This document shows, piece by piece, positions 54,102 through 62,073 of a DNA stretch of 64,000 bases. The notes below the pieces were generated by a model. The model was not told the origin of the DNA. It worked only from the letters and a program-made list of their open reading frames with translations, and searched no databases. The DNA lies in the NCBI RefSeq assembly GCF_000743575.1, contig NZ_JQGC01000001.1:248001-312000 (forward strand). The letters run 5' to 3'. This stretch comes from Devosia riboflavina (GTDB lineage: Bacteria > Pseudomonadota > Alphaproteobacteria > Rhizobiales > Devosiaceae). The number at the start of each line of letters is the position of its first letter. The first letter of the stretch is position 1. A program made the position numbers and the translations under genes.

Positions 54102-55169
54102 ATGCCCCTGCCCCAGCCGAAGAATTTTCTCGTCCTGCTTTTGACGCTGGCGATTTCCGCCACCGGTGGCGGCATCGCGAGCCTGCTCGGACTTCCGGCC
54201 GGCTGGCTGATGGGTGGCGCCCTCGCCGTCACTGTGGCCGCCATGGCCGGCGTGCCGGTCGTCTTGCCCGATTGGCTGCGTACAGTGGTTTTCGTTCTCA
54301 TCGGCATGTCGATGGGCGCCAGCGTAGCGCCGGACAGTCTTTCGCTGATCGCCAGTTGGCCGATCAGCCTTGCTGCCCTCGCCGTCGAACTGGTCATCAT
54401 CGTCGCGACCACAGGCTGGATGCTGAGCCGGGTTTTCGGACTCGACGCCGGCACGGCCTATCTCAGCTCCTTTCCCGGTCACCTCTCCTTCGTCATGGGC
54501 ATAGCCGCAACCGGGGTCGGCAATTCCCGGCAGATCGTCATTATCCAGGTCATACGCATCCTGATGCTGACCATCGCCGTACCGATCGGAGCGACCTTTC
54601 TGCCCATCGATCATTTCGAGGTGGCGACAGCCAGCGCCTTCCTCTCCCCGCTGCAACTGATCCTCCTGGCACTCGGCTGCGTCACCGTCGGCTGGATTTT
54701 CGAGCGGCTCAGAATTCCCGCCGGCATGGTGCTCGGCGCCATGGCAGCCGCCACCGCCGCCAAGCTCGGCGGGCTCTATTCCGAAGCCATGCCCACGCCG
54801 CTCGTCATCCTCACCTTCATCCTGACCGGCGCCATGATCGGCGCCCGCTTCGTCGGCATCACGCGGCAGGAATTCATGGCGGCTGCCAAGGGCGGGCTGA
54901 TCGCCACTGCCATGACCGTCGGCATCGTCACCCTGATGACGCTGGGCGTCGCACAACTGGTCGATATGCCTTTCGGCCAGATCTGGCTCGGCCTTTCGCC
55001 CGGCGCCCTCGAAGGCATGGGCGCACTCGGCATTGCCCTGGGCTATGACACGGCCTTCATCGCCGCCCACCACGTTATCCGACTGCTCATGCTCAGCTTT
55101 GCCATCCCGGCCGTCGTCGTTATTATTCGCTGGCAGGAGCGCCGATCGGCGCAGCAGCGCCACAATTGA
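54102..55169 (+). CDS. AbrB-family (PF05145) integral membrane protein
   Basis: Polytopic membrane protein of 355 aa made of two similar halves (GLPAGWLMGGALAVT and RIPAGMVLGAMAAATAAKL), the AbrB duplication family once annotated as ammonia monooxygenase. It has about ten hydrophobic segments; the SSFPGHLSFVMGIAATGVG and LSPGALEGMGALGIALGYD segments are conserved. Function is unproven; it is usually treated as a putative regulator or transporter. It is preceded by the ExoY-type gene (88 bp) but probably independent. Confidence 0.85.
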   Translation: MPLPQPKNFLVLLLTLAISATGGGIASLLGLPAGWLMGGALAVTVAAMAGVPVVLPDWLRTVVFVLIGMSMGASVAPDSLSLIASWPISLAALAVELVIIVATTGWMLSRVFGLDAGTAYLSSFPGHLSFVMGIAATGVGNSRQIVIIQVIRILMLTIAVPIGATFLPIDHFEVATASAFLSPLQLILLALGCVTVGWIFERLRIPAGMVLGAMAAATAAKLGGLYSEAMPTPLVILTFILTGAMIGARFVGITRQEFMAAAKGGLIATAMTVGIVTLMTLGVAQLVDMPFGQIWLGLSPGALEGMGALGIALGYDTAFIAAHHVIRLLMLSFAIPAVVVIIRWQERRSAQQRHN

Positions 55170-55202
55170 CGTTCAAACAACTTCTGACTCAGGAGATTTG
55201 AG

Positions 55203-55502
55203 ATGATCCGCCCCTTCGTTACCGCACTCGGTTTTGTCGCCCTACTGACCGGAAGCACCATGGCTGCGCCCTTCTGCGACGGCGCATTCGAGAGCGGCAT
55301 TGTAGAGTTCGGTTTTTCGATCGGCGGCAAAATGTCGGCGGAAGACCGCGATAATTTTGACCTGATGCATCTGCGCCAGCGCGGCGTCGACGCGACCCGC
55401 GTCGAGCGCTGGAATGGCTGCATTCGGGCTTTCGTTCGCAAGCCTGGTGGTGGCGAAGAAATGCAGTTCTTTGAACCCGGCACCTACCGGCCCGTCTACT
55501 GA
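55203..55502 (+). CDS. Small secreted protein of unknown function
   Basis: A 99-residue protein with a signal peptide (MIRPFVTALGFVALLTGSTMA, cleavage before APFCDG). The mature part is about 78 residues with two cysteines (PFCDG and NGCIRAF) that could form a disulfide, and a C-terminal EMQFFEPGTYRPVY. CAGGAG precedes the ATG. It lies 33 bp after the AbrB-family gene and its stop overlaps the convergent AHSA1 gene by 7 bp. No family recognised. Confidence 0.75.
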   Translation: MIRPFVTALGFVALLTGSTMAAPFCDGAFESGIVEFGFSIGGKMSAEDRDNFDLMHLRQRGVDATRVERWNGCIRAFVRKPGGGEEMQFFEPGTYRPVY

Positions 55503-55963
55503 CGCTCGACCAGCGCCGCCAATTGCGCGGCGACGGTACCCCAGCCGTCAAAGAAGCCCATTTCCTCGTGCCAGGCGCGCGTTTCCGCGTCCTTGTGGAG
55601 GACCTGGGCCCGATAGGCAGTGCCCTGATCGTGATCGTCAAGCGTGATGATTGCAGTCATGAAGGGGCTCGCTGCCGGACGCCAGCCACCGCTCAGCGCA
55701 TTGGTCAGGACGATTTTCCGGCCTTCCTCGACGGCAAGATAGCAGGCATCCATATGCGGCCCGAAGGCGCCGCCGTCCTCGCTCATTTCCGTCGGCAGCG
55801 CGCCACCCGGCCGCACATCCATCTCAACGACGCGGCAGAGAGCCGGCGCCGGAATCCACCATTGCGCAAACTGCTCCGGATTGGTCCAGGCCTGCCAGAC
55901 GACATTGCGCGGCGCCTTGATAAGGCGGGTGATTTCGAGATCCGTCTCGGGGCGAAAATTCAT
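55496..55963 (-). CDS. AHSA1/SRPBCC-domain protein
   Basis: Cytoplasmic protein of 155 aa with the START-like AHSA1 fold (ITRLIKAPRNVVWQAWTNPEQFAQWWIP at the N-terminus, a TLDDHDQGTAYRAQVLH core and HEEMGFFDGWGTVAAQLAAL helix). Such proteins bind hydrophobic ligands and are often the partner of ArsR-type regulators. It starts at ATG 55963, overlapping the arsR stop by ATGA, so the two are one operon. The ligand is unknown. Confidence 0.92.
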   Translation of the reverse strand: MNFRPETDLEITRLIKAPRNVVWQAWTNPEQFAQWWIPAPALCRVVEMDVRPGGALPTEMSEDGGAFGPHMDACYLAVEEGRKIVLTNALSGGWRPAASPFMTAIITLDDHDQGTAYRAQVLHKDAETRAWHEEMGFFDGWGTVAAQLAALVERQ

Positions 55964-56295
55964 CTTTCCTGCTCCTTCTGCTTTTCGACAACAAACCGCT
56001 CGAGCCGATCGGTCCGGCTTTCCCAGATGGCGCGCTGTTCTTCGAGCCACGAGCCAACGGCAGCCAACCGCGCCTCATCGATCTCGCAATAGCGCACCCG
56101 CCCCTCCTTGCGCGTATGGATCAATCCGGCCGCCTCGAGCACATGCACGTGCTTCATGAACGAAGGCAGCGCCATATCGAACGGCGCCGCCAGATCCCCC
56201 ACGCTCGCCGCACCTTTTCCTAACCGGCCAATGACCGCCCGGCGAGTCGGGTCGGCAAGGGCCTGAAAGAGTGTATCGAGTAAATACTGATCCAT
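55960..56295 (-). CDS. ArsR-family transcriptional regulator
   Basis: Winged-helix repressor of 111 aa (LFQALADPTRRAVIGRLGKG; recognition region SFMKHVHVLEAAGLIHTRKEGRVRY). It lacks the metal-binding Cys motif of ArsR/SmtB proteins, as usual for the class paired with AHSA1 proteins. ATG 56295 is chosen; MILSLM at 56310 is an alternative. Half-sites ACTTAG/CTAAGT lie just upstream, probably its own operator. Confidence 0.92.
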   Translation of the reverse strand: MDQYLLDTLFQALADPTRRAVIGRLGKGAASVGDLAAPFDMALPSFMKHVHVLEAAGLIHTRKEGRVRYCEIDEARLAAVGSWLEEQRAIWESRTDRLERFVVEKQKEQER

Positions 56296-56299
56296 AAGG

Positions 56300-56338
56300 C
56301 TAAGTATCATGACACAAAACTTAGTGCAATGGCTAAGT
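56300..56338. promoter_or_regulatory. Candidate ArsR operator with repeated CTAAGT/ACTTAG half-sites
   Basis: CTAAGT at 56300-56305, ACTTAG at 56319-56324 and CTAAGT at 56333-56338. The last two form an inverted repeat with 8-bp spacing. They lie within 45 bp upstream of the arsR start, the place for autoregulation. Confidence 0.5.
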
Positions 56339-56373
56339 AAATTCTGCCCAAACCTTAATGTCTTTGGACACGC

Positions 56374-56410
56374 AAAAAGGCCCCCAGTCCAATTGCTGAA
56401 CTGGGGGCCT
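56374..56410 (-). terminator. Intrinsic terminator after comA-like gene
   Basis: On the minus strand AGGCCCCCAGT and ACTGGGGGCCT form an 11-bp stem with an 11-nt loop, followed by TTTTTGCG. It lies 30 bp past the comA-like stop. Confidence 0.88.
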
Positions 56411-56439
56411 GACATGAACGGCGGCGATAGTCCGGCGGC

Positions 56440-57276
56440 CTAGCCGTTGAAGGAGGAGATATTCATGGCAAAGGTGCCCGAGCGGAAGGCCGCGATATAG
56501 CCTAGGTCGTCGGCGCCTGCGAAAATATTGACGTCCGGACCGAAACTGTTGAGCAGCCAGCGGATGATGGTCACCGAGCTTGCTTCCCAATAGAGCATCT
56601 GTTCGGGAATGCGCGAGGCGATGCGCCAAACCGCATCCCGGTTCCAGCTACCCTCGTCATTGGCGGTATTGCCGCTCGAAAAAAGTCCGTCTTCCTCGAT
56701 CATGATGGTCCAGGCGCCCGCCTCCACCATCGCCTCGGCCTCGCGGATCATCTTCTCGGAACTGATCTTGCCACGGTCGCCCGGCGGCCACCCCGTGATC
56801 TCGGGCTTGGCCTTCATGCCCAGCGCATTCACGGCCTTGACCAAGTTGGCCTTGTCCTGAACCGAGAGGGAGACCAGGGTCGAGGAGAGTTCGACAATAT
56901 CGAAGCCAAGCTCCTTGGACTGTTCGAGATAGCGGTGCACTGCGGCTTCACCCAGAGGCAGCACCGTCTCGATCAACCCGCCGGTCGACACTTCGATCTG
57001 ATGGGCATGGAGATAGGCATTGATCTCCTTCACCTTGTCGCGCCCAAGCAGGCGCTGGGTGCCGCAAGTCCATTTGACGCTATCCACAAAGTCGCCGAGC
57101 CCTTCGACAATGCCGGTCAACTGGTGCTGCGAATAGGCCGGCGAACGGATTTCGGTGAGCCCGACGGTGCGCGGCTTGGGCTTGGGTTCAACGATCGGGA
57201 TGATGTCGCTAAAAGCCCGCTCCGCGGCTTTGGTCGTGGTCTTCTGCTCGGGCAGCAGTCGCTCGATAGTCATCAC
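56440..57276 (-). CDS. ComA-family phosphosulfolactate synthase-like protein
   Basis: TIM-barrel protein of 278 aa in the ComA family, whose founding member joins phosphoenolpyruvate and sulfite to give phosphosulfolactate, first step of one coenzyme M route. Family segments are GLTEIRSPAY, VDSVKWTCGTQRLLG, STGGLIETVL, GFDIVELSSTLVSL, KAKPEITGWPPGD and MIEEDGLFSSG. Bacterial members occur in Bacillus (yitD, sulfolactate) and as XcbB-type proteins in Xanthobacter. Its ATG overlaps the upstream MFS stop by ATGA. No ComB/ComC genes are adjacent, so the product may be a sulfonate or another phospho-acid. Function is tentative. Confidence 0.82.
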   Translation of the reverse strand: MMTIERLLPEQKTTTKAAERAFSDIIPIVEPKPKPRTVGLTEIRSPAYSQHQLTGIVEGLGDFVDSVKWTCGTQRLLGRDKVKEINAYLHAHQIEVSTGGLIETVLPLGEAAVHRYLEQSKELGFDIVELSSTLVSLSVQDKANLVKAVNALGMKAKPEITGWPPGDRGKISSEKMIREAEAMVEAGAWTIMIEEDGLFSSGNTANDEGSWNRDAVWRIASRIPEQMLYWEASSVTIIRWLLNSFGPDVNIFAGADDLGYIAAFRSGTFAMNISSFNG

Positions 57277-58676
57277 TCTTGGTCTTTCCTAACGGTCGTC
57301 GACGGCTTTACCGTCGACAGCAGCGCCAGCCCGATGGCCAGCAAGGCAATTACCGGGACGAAGCCGGCTTGTTGTGAATTGGTCGCCTGGGTGGCCCAGC
57401 CGATAGCCATGGGCGCGAGCCAGGCCGTGACGGTGCCCGCCATGGCATAAAGGCCAAAATAGGCGCCGGCTTCACTGGCGGGGCTAAGCGAGGCAAGCAG
57501 TGCACGGCTCGAGGCGGTCGTGCCCGAAGTCAGGCCCGTCATGGTGAGGAGCAGCGCCAAGAAGATCACATCGGTGACGCGCTGGAACACCGGCCCACCC
57601 CAGGCGAGGGGACTATTCGCCAGCGGCACGAAGAAGATCTTGTCCGGCGACGTGCCGACAATGACGAGGAGCGCCAGGATCATGCCGCTGAGCATGATTT
57701 GCAGGGTCCGCTTCGAGCCGACACGCATGTCCAACCGTGCCAGGAAAAAGGCGCCGGTCGCCGCGGCGGCAAGCTGGCCGATGCCAAGCAGCAGCAGCTC
57801 TGTCGCGCTCCAGCCCATCACCCCGCCCGCCAGAACACCAGTAAAGATCGAAATGGCGGCAATGCCATCGGCATAGATCATACGCGCCAGGAGAAACTTG
57901 GCGGCATTGGGCTGTGCCCTCAAATGGCGCGACAGGCCACCAAGATAAGCAAAGGCACCACTAAAGGACGCTCCCCAACTCTTGTTCGTCGAAGGGTAAT
58001 CGCGTGCATAAAGGAGCAGTGGCACGCAAGCGACGAGCAGCAGGAGCGCGGCGAGCACCGGCACGATGCGCAAATGCTGGAAGCTGGCAATGTCGAGACC
58101 GTAAAGCGGGGTCGCCGACGACATGTTCGTGCCCTGTGTCGGCAATACCAGCGCGATGAGAACGAAAATGAGAAAGAGAAAACCGCTCAGCGAGCCGATG
58201 GTGATCGATAACCCCGATAGCTGCGCCATGGATCGGCCTGATGCCGCAGAGGCAAGAAGCGAATTATGAAGCATCTCGGTATAGGTGTAGAAAAGCTTGC
58301 CGAGCACGAGCAAGGTGACGACCACCGTGACAGGAAGCCCGACGCCACCCGGCTGGGCGAACCAGAGCGCAGCGACGACGGTGACCAGGATCGCCATGAA
58401 AGCGACGATCCAAGGTTTGCGGCGTCCACGCTGATCGAGCAGCGCCCCCAGAAATGGCGCGGTACACGCGGCGGCAAAACCCGCATATTTGGCGAAATTG
58501 GCGACTTCCGCCTGCCCGCCGACCGCGTCGCCGACGACGGTCTTGGCAAAATAGGGCATGAAGACCACGCCCAGCATCATGACATAGGGGACGCGCCCGC
58601 CCTCGAAAAGGGCCCAGGCAAGGCCGGCGCGGTCGGGCCGCGACAGTGCAGGTGCGGTAGCTGCCACGGAGGCCAT
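57273..58676 (-). CDS. MFS transporter coupled to comA-like gene
   Basis: Major facilitator of 467 aa with about 12 membrane helices (UMF1/Atg22-like architecture; LLDQRGRRKPWIVAFMAIL is the loop 2-3 motif). It shares an ATGA overlap with the ComA-like gene, so it probably imports or exports the substrate or product of that enzyme. It is the first gene of this leftward operon, divergent from a TetR regulator, with palindromic operator candidates in between. Confidence 0.87.
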   Translation of the reverse strand: MASVAATAPALSRPDRAGLAWALFEGGRVPYVMMLGVVFMPYFAKTVVGDAVGGQAEVANFAKYAGFAAACTAPFLGALLDQRGRRKPWIVAFMAILVTVVAALWFAQPGGVGLPVTVVVTLLVLGKLFYTYTEMLHNSLLASAASGRSMAQLSGLSITIGSLSGFLFLIFVLIALVLPTQGTNMSSATPLYGLDIASFQHLRIVPVLAALLLLVACVPLLLYARDYPSTNKSWGASFSGAFAYLGGLSRHLRAQPNAAKFLLARMIYADGIAAISIFTGVLAGGVMGWSATELLLLGIGQLAAAATGAFFLARLDMRVGSKRTLQIMLSGMILALLVIVGTSPDKIFFVPLANSPLAWGGPVFQRVTDVIFLALLLTMTGLTSGTTASSRALLASLSPASEAGAYFGLYAMAGTVTAWLAPMAIGWATQATNSQQAGFVPVIALLAIGLALLSTVKPSTTVRKDQE

Positions 58677-58797
58677 CAGCGGACTCCCATCGTTTCGCGG
58701 CCGCCGAGCGCGCCGCAGACGTCGTCAATCTTTCTTACCAATTCACTTTCCTCCCTGCCCTTCAACATCGAGCATGTGCATTCAGGGTGCGAAATTT

Positions 58798-58839
58798 ACT
58801 TGCTGGTTGTCAAGCAAGTTTTTGCTGGTTAACCAGCAA
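58798..58839. promoter_or_regulatory. Two TetR-type palindromic operators upstream of MFS-comA operon
   Basis: TTGCTGGTTAACCAGCAA (58822-58839) is a perfect 18-bp palindrome. A related, imperfect one lies at 58798-58819 (ACTTGCTGGTT..AGCAAGT). They sit between the divergent MFS (58676) and TetR (58909) starts and share the TTGCTGGTT half-site. Confidence 0.7.
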
Positions 58840-58908
58840 GGGGCTTGTCCGGTCCCCAAAATGTCCATAGGAACAAGGGTTGAAGGCAATACGCATCAGG
58901 GGAAAAAC

Positions 58909-59502
58909 GTGCGCCGCACGCAGGAAGAGCGACGGCAGGAATCTGAAAGCCGGCTGCTTGCCGCCGCCGTCAAGCTGATTGCCGAAAAGGGCGCCAATGG
59001 CTTTACCCTCGCCGAGGTTGGCCACGAGGCCGGCTATAGCCGCAGCCTGCCTGGCCACTATTTCGAGACCAAAGAGGCCCTGCTCGTTCGCGTCGTCGAG
59101 CACATCACCCACGAATCGCTGGCCGCGATTGTCGACCCTGGGATCGAGTCGGGAATCGAATCGATGCGCGTACGCTGGAGGCGGTCGCTCTCGGACGAGG
59201 GGCTCGACAGCTATCGGACCCGTGCGCTCTATGCGCTGTTTCTCGGCGCTATGTTCGATAGCGAGCTCGCAAAAGTCATGGCGCACTATAATCGGGCAAC
59301 CTTTGCGCGGCTGGCGGAGAGCCTGAGCGCAGCGGTCGCGCGCGGCGAACTGCGCGCCGATACGGATGTCGCGGCCGAGGCGCAGGCCCTCCTGCTGTTC
59401 CGCCGCGGTTCGGCGCTGATCCACTTCACCGATCCCTCGCTCGACCTCGTCAGCATTCTCGACCGGCACATGGCGCTGGTGCAGGAGCGCCTAAAACCCT
59501 GA
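58909..59502 (+). CDS. TetR-family regulator of the MFS-comA operon
   Basis: Transcription factor of 197 aa. The helix-turn-helix is NGFTLAEVGHEAGYSRSLPGHYFETKEAL (about 27-55); the C-terminal effector domain is variable. GTG 58909 is preceded by AGGGG at good spacing; an in-frame ATG at 58861 would add 16 residues. It is divergent from the MFS/ComA operon and probably represses it through the palindromes at 58798-58839. Confidence 0.88.
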   Translation: MRRTQEERRQESESRLLAAAVKLIAEKGANGFTLAEVGHEAGYSRSLPGHYFETKEALLVRVVEHITHESLAAIVDPGIESGIESMRVRWRRSLSDEGLDSYRTRALYALFLGAMFDSELAKVMAHYNRATFARLAESLSAAVARGELRADTDVAAEAQALLLFRRGSALIHFTDPSLDLVSILDRHMALVQERLKP

Positions 59503-59568
59503 TCCTCCGAATATGCGAAGTGACCACGTGTTCAACTGCGGGGTTTTGCGCCGCCGGCACCTGCGCTA

Positions 59569-59841
59569 GTGGTGCCAGAGCGGGTCAAGGGCAAGGTTGG
59601 AAAACCCTCCGTGACCATGAGCCTGGCCGAAGGCGGGGTGCTCTCCGTCGGCTGCAAGATCGGCCGGCGCAGCGCCGTGCTGCTGCTCGCCGATTTCCGC
59701 GGCACGGTGCGCCAACAGTTGCAGATCACCCATGCCTATCCCCTCCCCGAGCGAATCTTTACCTTCCTGCGCGAGGGCCTGGCAGATTCTCGCCTCCTGT
59801 TCCCCGGACGAGCGCACCCGCATCTGCGCCTGTCGGCGTGA
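59569..59841 (+). CDS. Possible small protein, unknown
   Basis: Open frame of 90 codons from GTG 59569 (or 74 from ATG 59617), high third-position GC like its neighbours. The predicted chain (MSLAEGGVLSVGCKIGRRSA onward, hydrophobic middle VLLLADFRG, ending HPHLRLSA) matches no family known to me and has no good ribosome site. An antisense frame covers the same interval. It may be non-coding or a remnant. Confidence 0.25.
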   Translation: MVPERVKGKVGKPSVTMSLAEGGVLSVGCKIGRRSAVLLLADFRGTVRQQLQITHAYPLPERIFTFLREGLADSRLLFPGRAHPHLRLSA

Positions 59842-59904
59842 CCGTGAGAACTTAATCCAGAGCAATCGCACGCCGGCCCTTCGCGTTTCGGCGGCGAGGT
59901 CGAG

Positions 59905-59933
59905 TTGACGCACATTCCTCCGCGCCGTAACAA
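59905..59933 (+). promoter_or_regulatory. Possible promoter of candidate small RNA
   Basis: TTGACG (59905-59910), 17-bp spacer, TAACAA (59928-59933). The expected transcription start near 59940 would lead into a structured segment that ends at an intrinsic terminator. Confidence 0.4.
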
Positions 59934-59939
59934 TCGGCG

Positions 59940-60053
59940 CATGATGATCCAAAACGGCATGGTCGTAGTAGGCGCGCGCATGGACACGGCAGCATAGCTG
60001 CCCGGCGAAAGCACCCATGCGCGGATAAATCGGCCCCTCACAGGGGCCTTTTT
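59940..60053 (+). ncRNA. Candidate structured small RNA or 5' leader (about 114 nt)
   Basis: Between a sigma-70-like promoter and an intrinsic terminator the sequence can fold extensively. CGCGCATGG (59975-59983) pairs with CCATGCGCG (60015-60023), enclosing the hairpin GGCAGC-ATA-GCTGCC (59988-60002). The terminator hairpin follows at 60032-60048 with five T residues. A short frame of 18 codons (ATG 59941 to TAG 59997) lies in the 5' part and could be a leader peptide. No known RNA family is recognised. It could be an independent trans-acting RNA or an attenuator for the MFS gene that starts 38 bp after it. Confidence 0.45.
60032..60053 (+). terminator. Intrinsic terminator upstream of Bcr-type MFS gene
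   Basis: GGCCCCT (60032-60038), loop CAC, AGGGGCC (60042-60048), then TTTTT. No recognised protein gene ends directly before it, which supports a short non-coding transcript. Confidence 0.88.
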
Positions 60054-60090
60054 GTTGCCCCGTTTCCCACACAAGCAATTGGCTTTGATC

Positions 60091-61284
60091 ATGCCAGGTT
60101 CATCGGCTTCTCCTCGCCTGTCCACGTTGGTTCTTCTGTCGGCACTGGCCATCCTGCCGATCAACTTCTTCCTTCCATCTCTCCCGCGAATGGCAGCCGA
60201 ATTTGGCGTAGATTATGGGCTCATCGGACTCTCGCTGGCGGCCTATGCAATTGTGTCGGCATGCCTTCAACTGGTTCTGGGCCCGCTCTCGGACCGTTTT
60301 GGTCGCCGGCCTGTCATCCTCTGGGCCCTGGCGATATTTATCGTTGCGACACTCGGGTGTGCCGTAGCGTCTGATACCTGGACTTTCCTAGCCTGCCGGA
60401 TGGTACAGGCTGTGATCGCGCCAACCTACGCGGTGTCGCTCGCGGTGATCCGTGACACGACCGATAGAGATCAGTCGGCAGGCCGGTTCGGCTACTTGGC
60501 CATGGCGTGGGCTATTGCACCTATGCTCGGCCCCACGGCAGGCGGGCTGCTTGACCAGGCATTTGGATGGAGGGCCAGCTTCTACGTTTTGGCCCTTCTT
60601 GGAATCGCGGTCCTGGCATTGTGTTGGACCGACCTGCGCGAAACGAACACGTCGCGATCCCAAACGATGCTGGAGCAATATAAGGCCTATCCCGAACTGC
60701 TCAGTTCAAAACGCTTTATGGCCTATTGCCTGTGCATGGCCTTCTCGGTCGGCGCCTTCTATGCCTTCCTGGCTGGCGCCCCGCTGGCCGCTTCGGCCTT
60801 CGATCTATCGCCAGCAGTTCTGGGTCTCTACATGGGCTCGATCACCGGCGGCTTCATGCTTGGCAGTTTTCTGGCCGGGCGACTCGCCGGAAATCTCCCG
60901 CAGGCTACCCTGCTGATTGCAGGAAGGATTGTAGCTTGCGCGGGTCTCTTGTTCGGCATCGTCCTCTACTTTGCCGGCGTCAATCATGTGGTGGCATTGT
61001 TCGGGCCGTGCCTTTTCGTCGGAGTATCGAACGGACTTACGCAGCCCAGCGCCAATGCTGCGGCAATTTCGGTTCGTGCAACGCAGACAGGAAGCGCCGC
61101 CGGTCTCGCCGGCGCAATCACCGTCGCAGGGGCTTCCATTATGGCCGCGATCGCAGGTGCCGTTTTGACGGAAGAGAATGCCCGGTCTGGCCTACTGATG
61201 GTGATGCTCGCCTCAGCGATCATCGCCTTGAGCTCCGCCCTGTTTGCTCGTCGTCTCGAAATCAATACGCCCGACGCGACATAG
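60091..61284 (+). CDS. MFS multidrug efflux protein, Bcr/CflA type
   Basis: Transporter of 397 aa with 12 predicted helices. The Bcr/CflA pattern is seen in LPSLPRMAAEFG at TM1, motif A LSDRFGRRPVILWAL and motif C APMLGPTAGGLLDQAFGWRASF. ATG 60091 is used; upstream codons run into the terminator. Codon use is visibly less GC-rich than in neighbours (more A/T third positions), suggesting separate origin. No regulator gene is directly adjacent; the structured RNA upstream may influence it. Confidence 0.9.
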   Translation: MPGSSASPRLSTLVLLSALAILPINFFLPSLPRMAAEFGVDYGLIGLSLAAYAIVSACLQLVLGPLSDRFGRRPVILWALAIFIVATLGCAVASDTWTFLACRMVQAVIAPTYAVSLAVIRDTTDRDQSAGRFGYLAMAWAIAPMLGPTAGGLLDQAFGWRASFYVLALLGIAVLALCWTDLRETNTSRSQTMLEQYKAYPELLSSKRFMAYCLCMAFSVGAFYAFLAGAPLAASAFDLSPAVLGLYMGSITGGFMLGSFLAGRLAGNLPQATLLIAGRIVACAGLLFGIVLYFAGVNHVVALFGPCLFVGVSNGLTQPSANAAAISVRATQTGSAAGLAGAITVAGASIMAAIAGAVLTEENARSGLLMVMLASAIIALSSALFARRLEINTPDAT

Positions 61285-61409
61285 GAACACGTGACGTCCG
61301 CTTCGGCGAAGGTGACGTTGCCCCTATTTCCGAGATGGCTCGGATGGACCAAGCCAAAGCAGAGGTGTCGGATGCAATCTAAGTGGCATCTGCGCCTCAG
61401 CAACGCCGT

Positions 61410-62027
61410 TCAGTTTGGCTTGCGACCTGGCCAGGCTGTCAGAGCTAAGTCGGCAAGTTGCATAAGTGTTGCTGCACAGAGCCCGTCACAGGCCTGCGCC
61501 GACATGCCCTGCACCACTGCCACATAGAAATGCGCCAGGGCCCAGGTGTCGGTGCCGTCGGGCAATTCGCCGTCGCTGATCGCCCGGTCGAGGCGGGTCT
61601 TGATGATCCTGGTCGTTGCCGTGCGGCGCGCGGCGACCGACTCGGCGATCCCGTCGTTTTCCTTGGCGTGCTGCAGCACGGCGTTGGAGACCATGCAACC
61701 GCGTGGCTTGGCCGGATTGGTGAACTCGCGCGCCACATCGTGGAGGTAGAAAGACAGCGCCTCATAGGCCGGGACATCGCTGTTGAGAAGGTCGAGCCGA
61801 TGCTTGTTTTCGCGCTCGGCATTGTATTCGAGCGCCTGCTGGTAGAGCTGCTCCTTCGATCCGAAAGCGGCATAGAGCGATGGCGGGGTGATGCCCATGG
61901 CCTTGGTCAGATCAGCGATAGAGGTGCCCTCATAGCCATGTTCCCAGAACAGGCGCGCCGCGACTTCAAGGCCCGCTTCCTTGTCCAGCAGCCTCGGCCG
62001 GCCGCGCTTCGACATTGACTCGCTCAT
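61410..62027 (-). CDS. TetR-family regulator of the SDR gene
   Basis: Transcription factor of 205 aa. The N-terminus (KRGRPRLLDKEAGLEVAARLFWEHGYEGTSI) and helix-turn-helix ADLTKAMGITPPSLYAAFGSKEQLY are typical of the AcrR/TetR type often found beside oxidoreductase genes. It is divergent from an SDR gene; two matching AT-rich operator-like boxes lie in the 86-bp gap. Confidence 0.92.
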   Translation of the reverse strand: MSESMSKRGRPRLLDKEAGLEVAARLFWEHGYEGTSIADLTKAMGITPPSLYAAFGSKEQLYQQALEYNAERENKHRLDLLNSDVPAYEALSFYLHDVAREFTNPAKPRGCMVSNAVLQHAKENDGIAESVAARRTATTRIIKTRLDRAISDGELPDGTDTWALAHFYVAVVQGMSAQACDGLCAATLMQLADLALTAWPGRKPN

Positions 62028-62050
62028 TTATATATCGATCGCTATAAAAA
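62028..62050. promoter_or_regulatory. Candidate TetR operator box 1
   Basis: Contains TATATCGATCGCTATA, a near-palindrome centred on CGATCG, overlapping the start region of the tetR gene. It matches box 2 (62074-62097) as an inverted copy with shared TATAGCGA. Confidence 0.6.
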
Positions 62051-62073
62051 GATTGACGGTGCTGGTTTCGCGT

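Larger units (their letters stand above)
59503..60090. other. 588-bp gap with no firm protein gene
   Basis: It contains a weak open frame (59569-59841), a candidate structured RNA (59940-60053) and an intrinsic terminator. No recognised protein is encoded. Confidence 0.5.

Noticed and set aside
59566-60078. 170-codon open frame on the minus strand across the candidate RNA
   Set aside because: No ribosome site, no recognisable motif, and it crosses an intrinsic terminator and two hairpins of the other strand.
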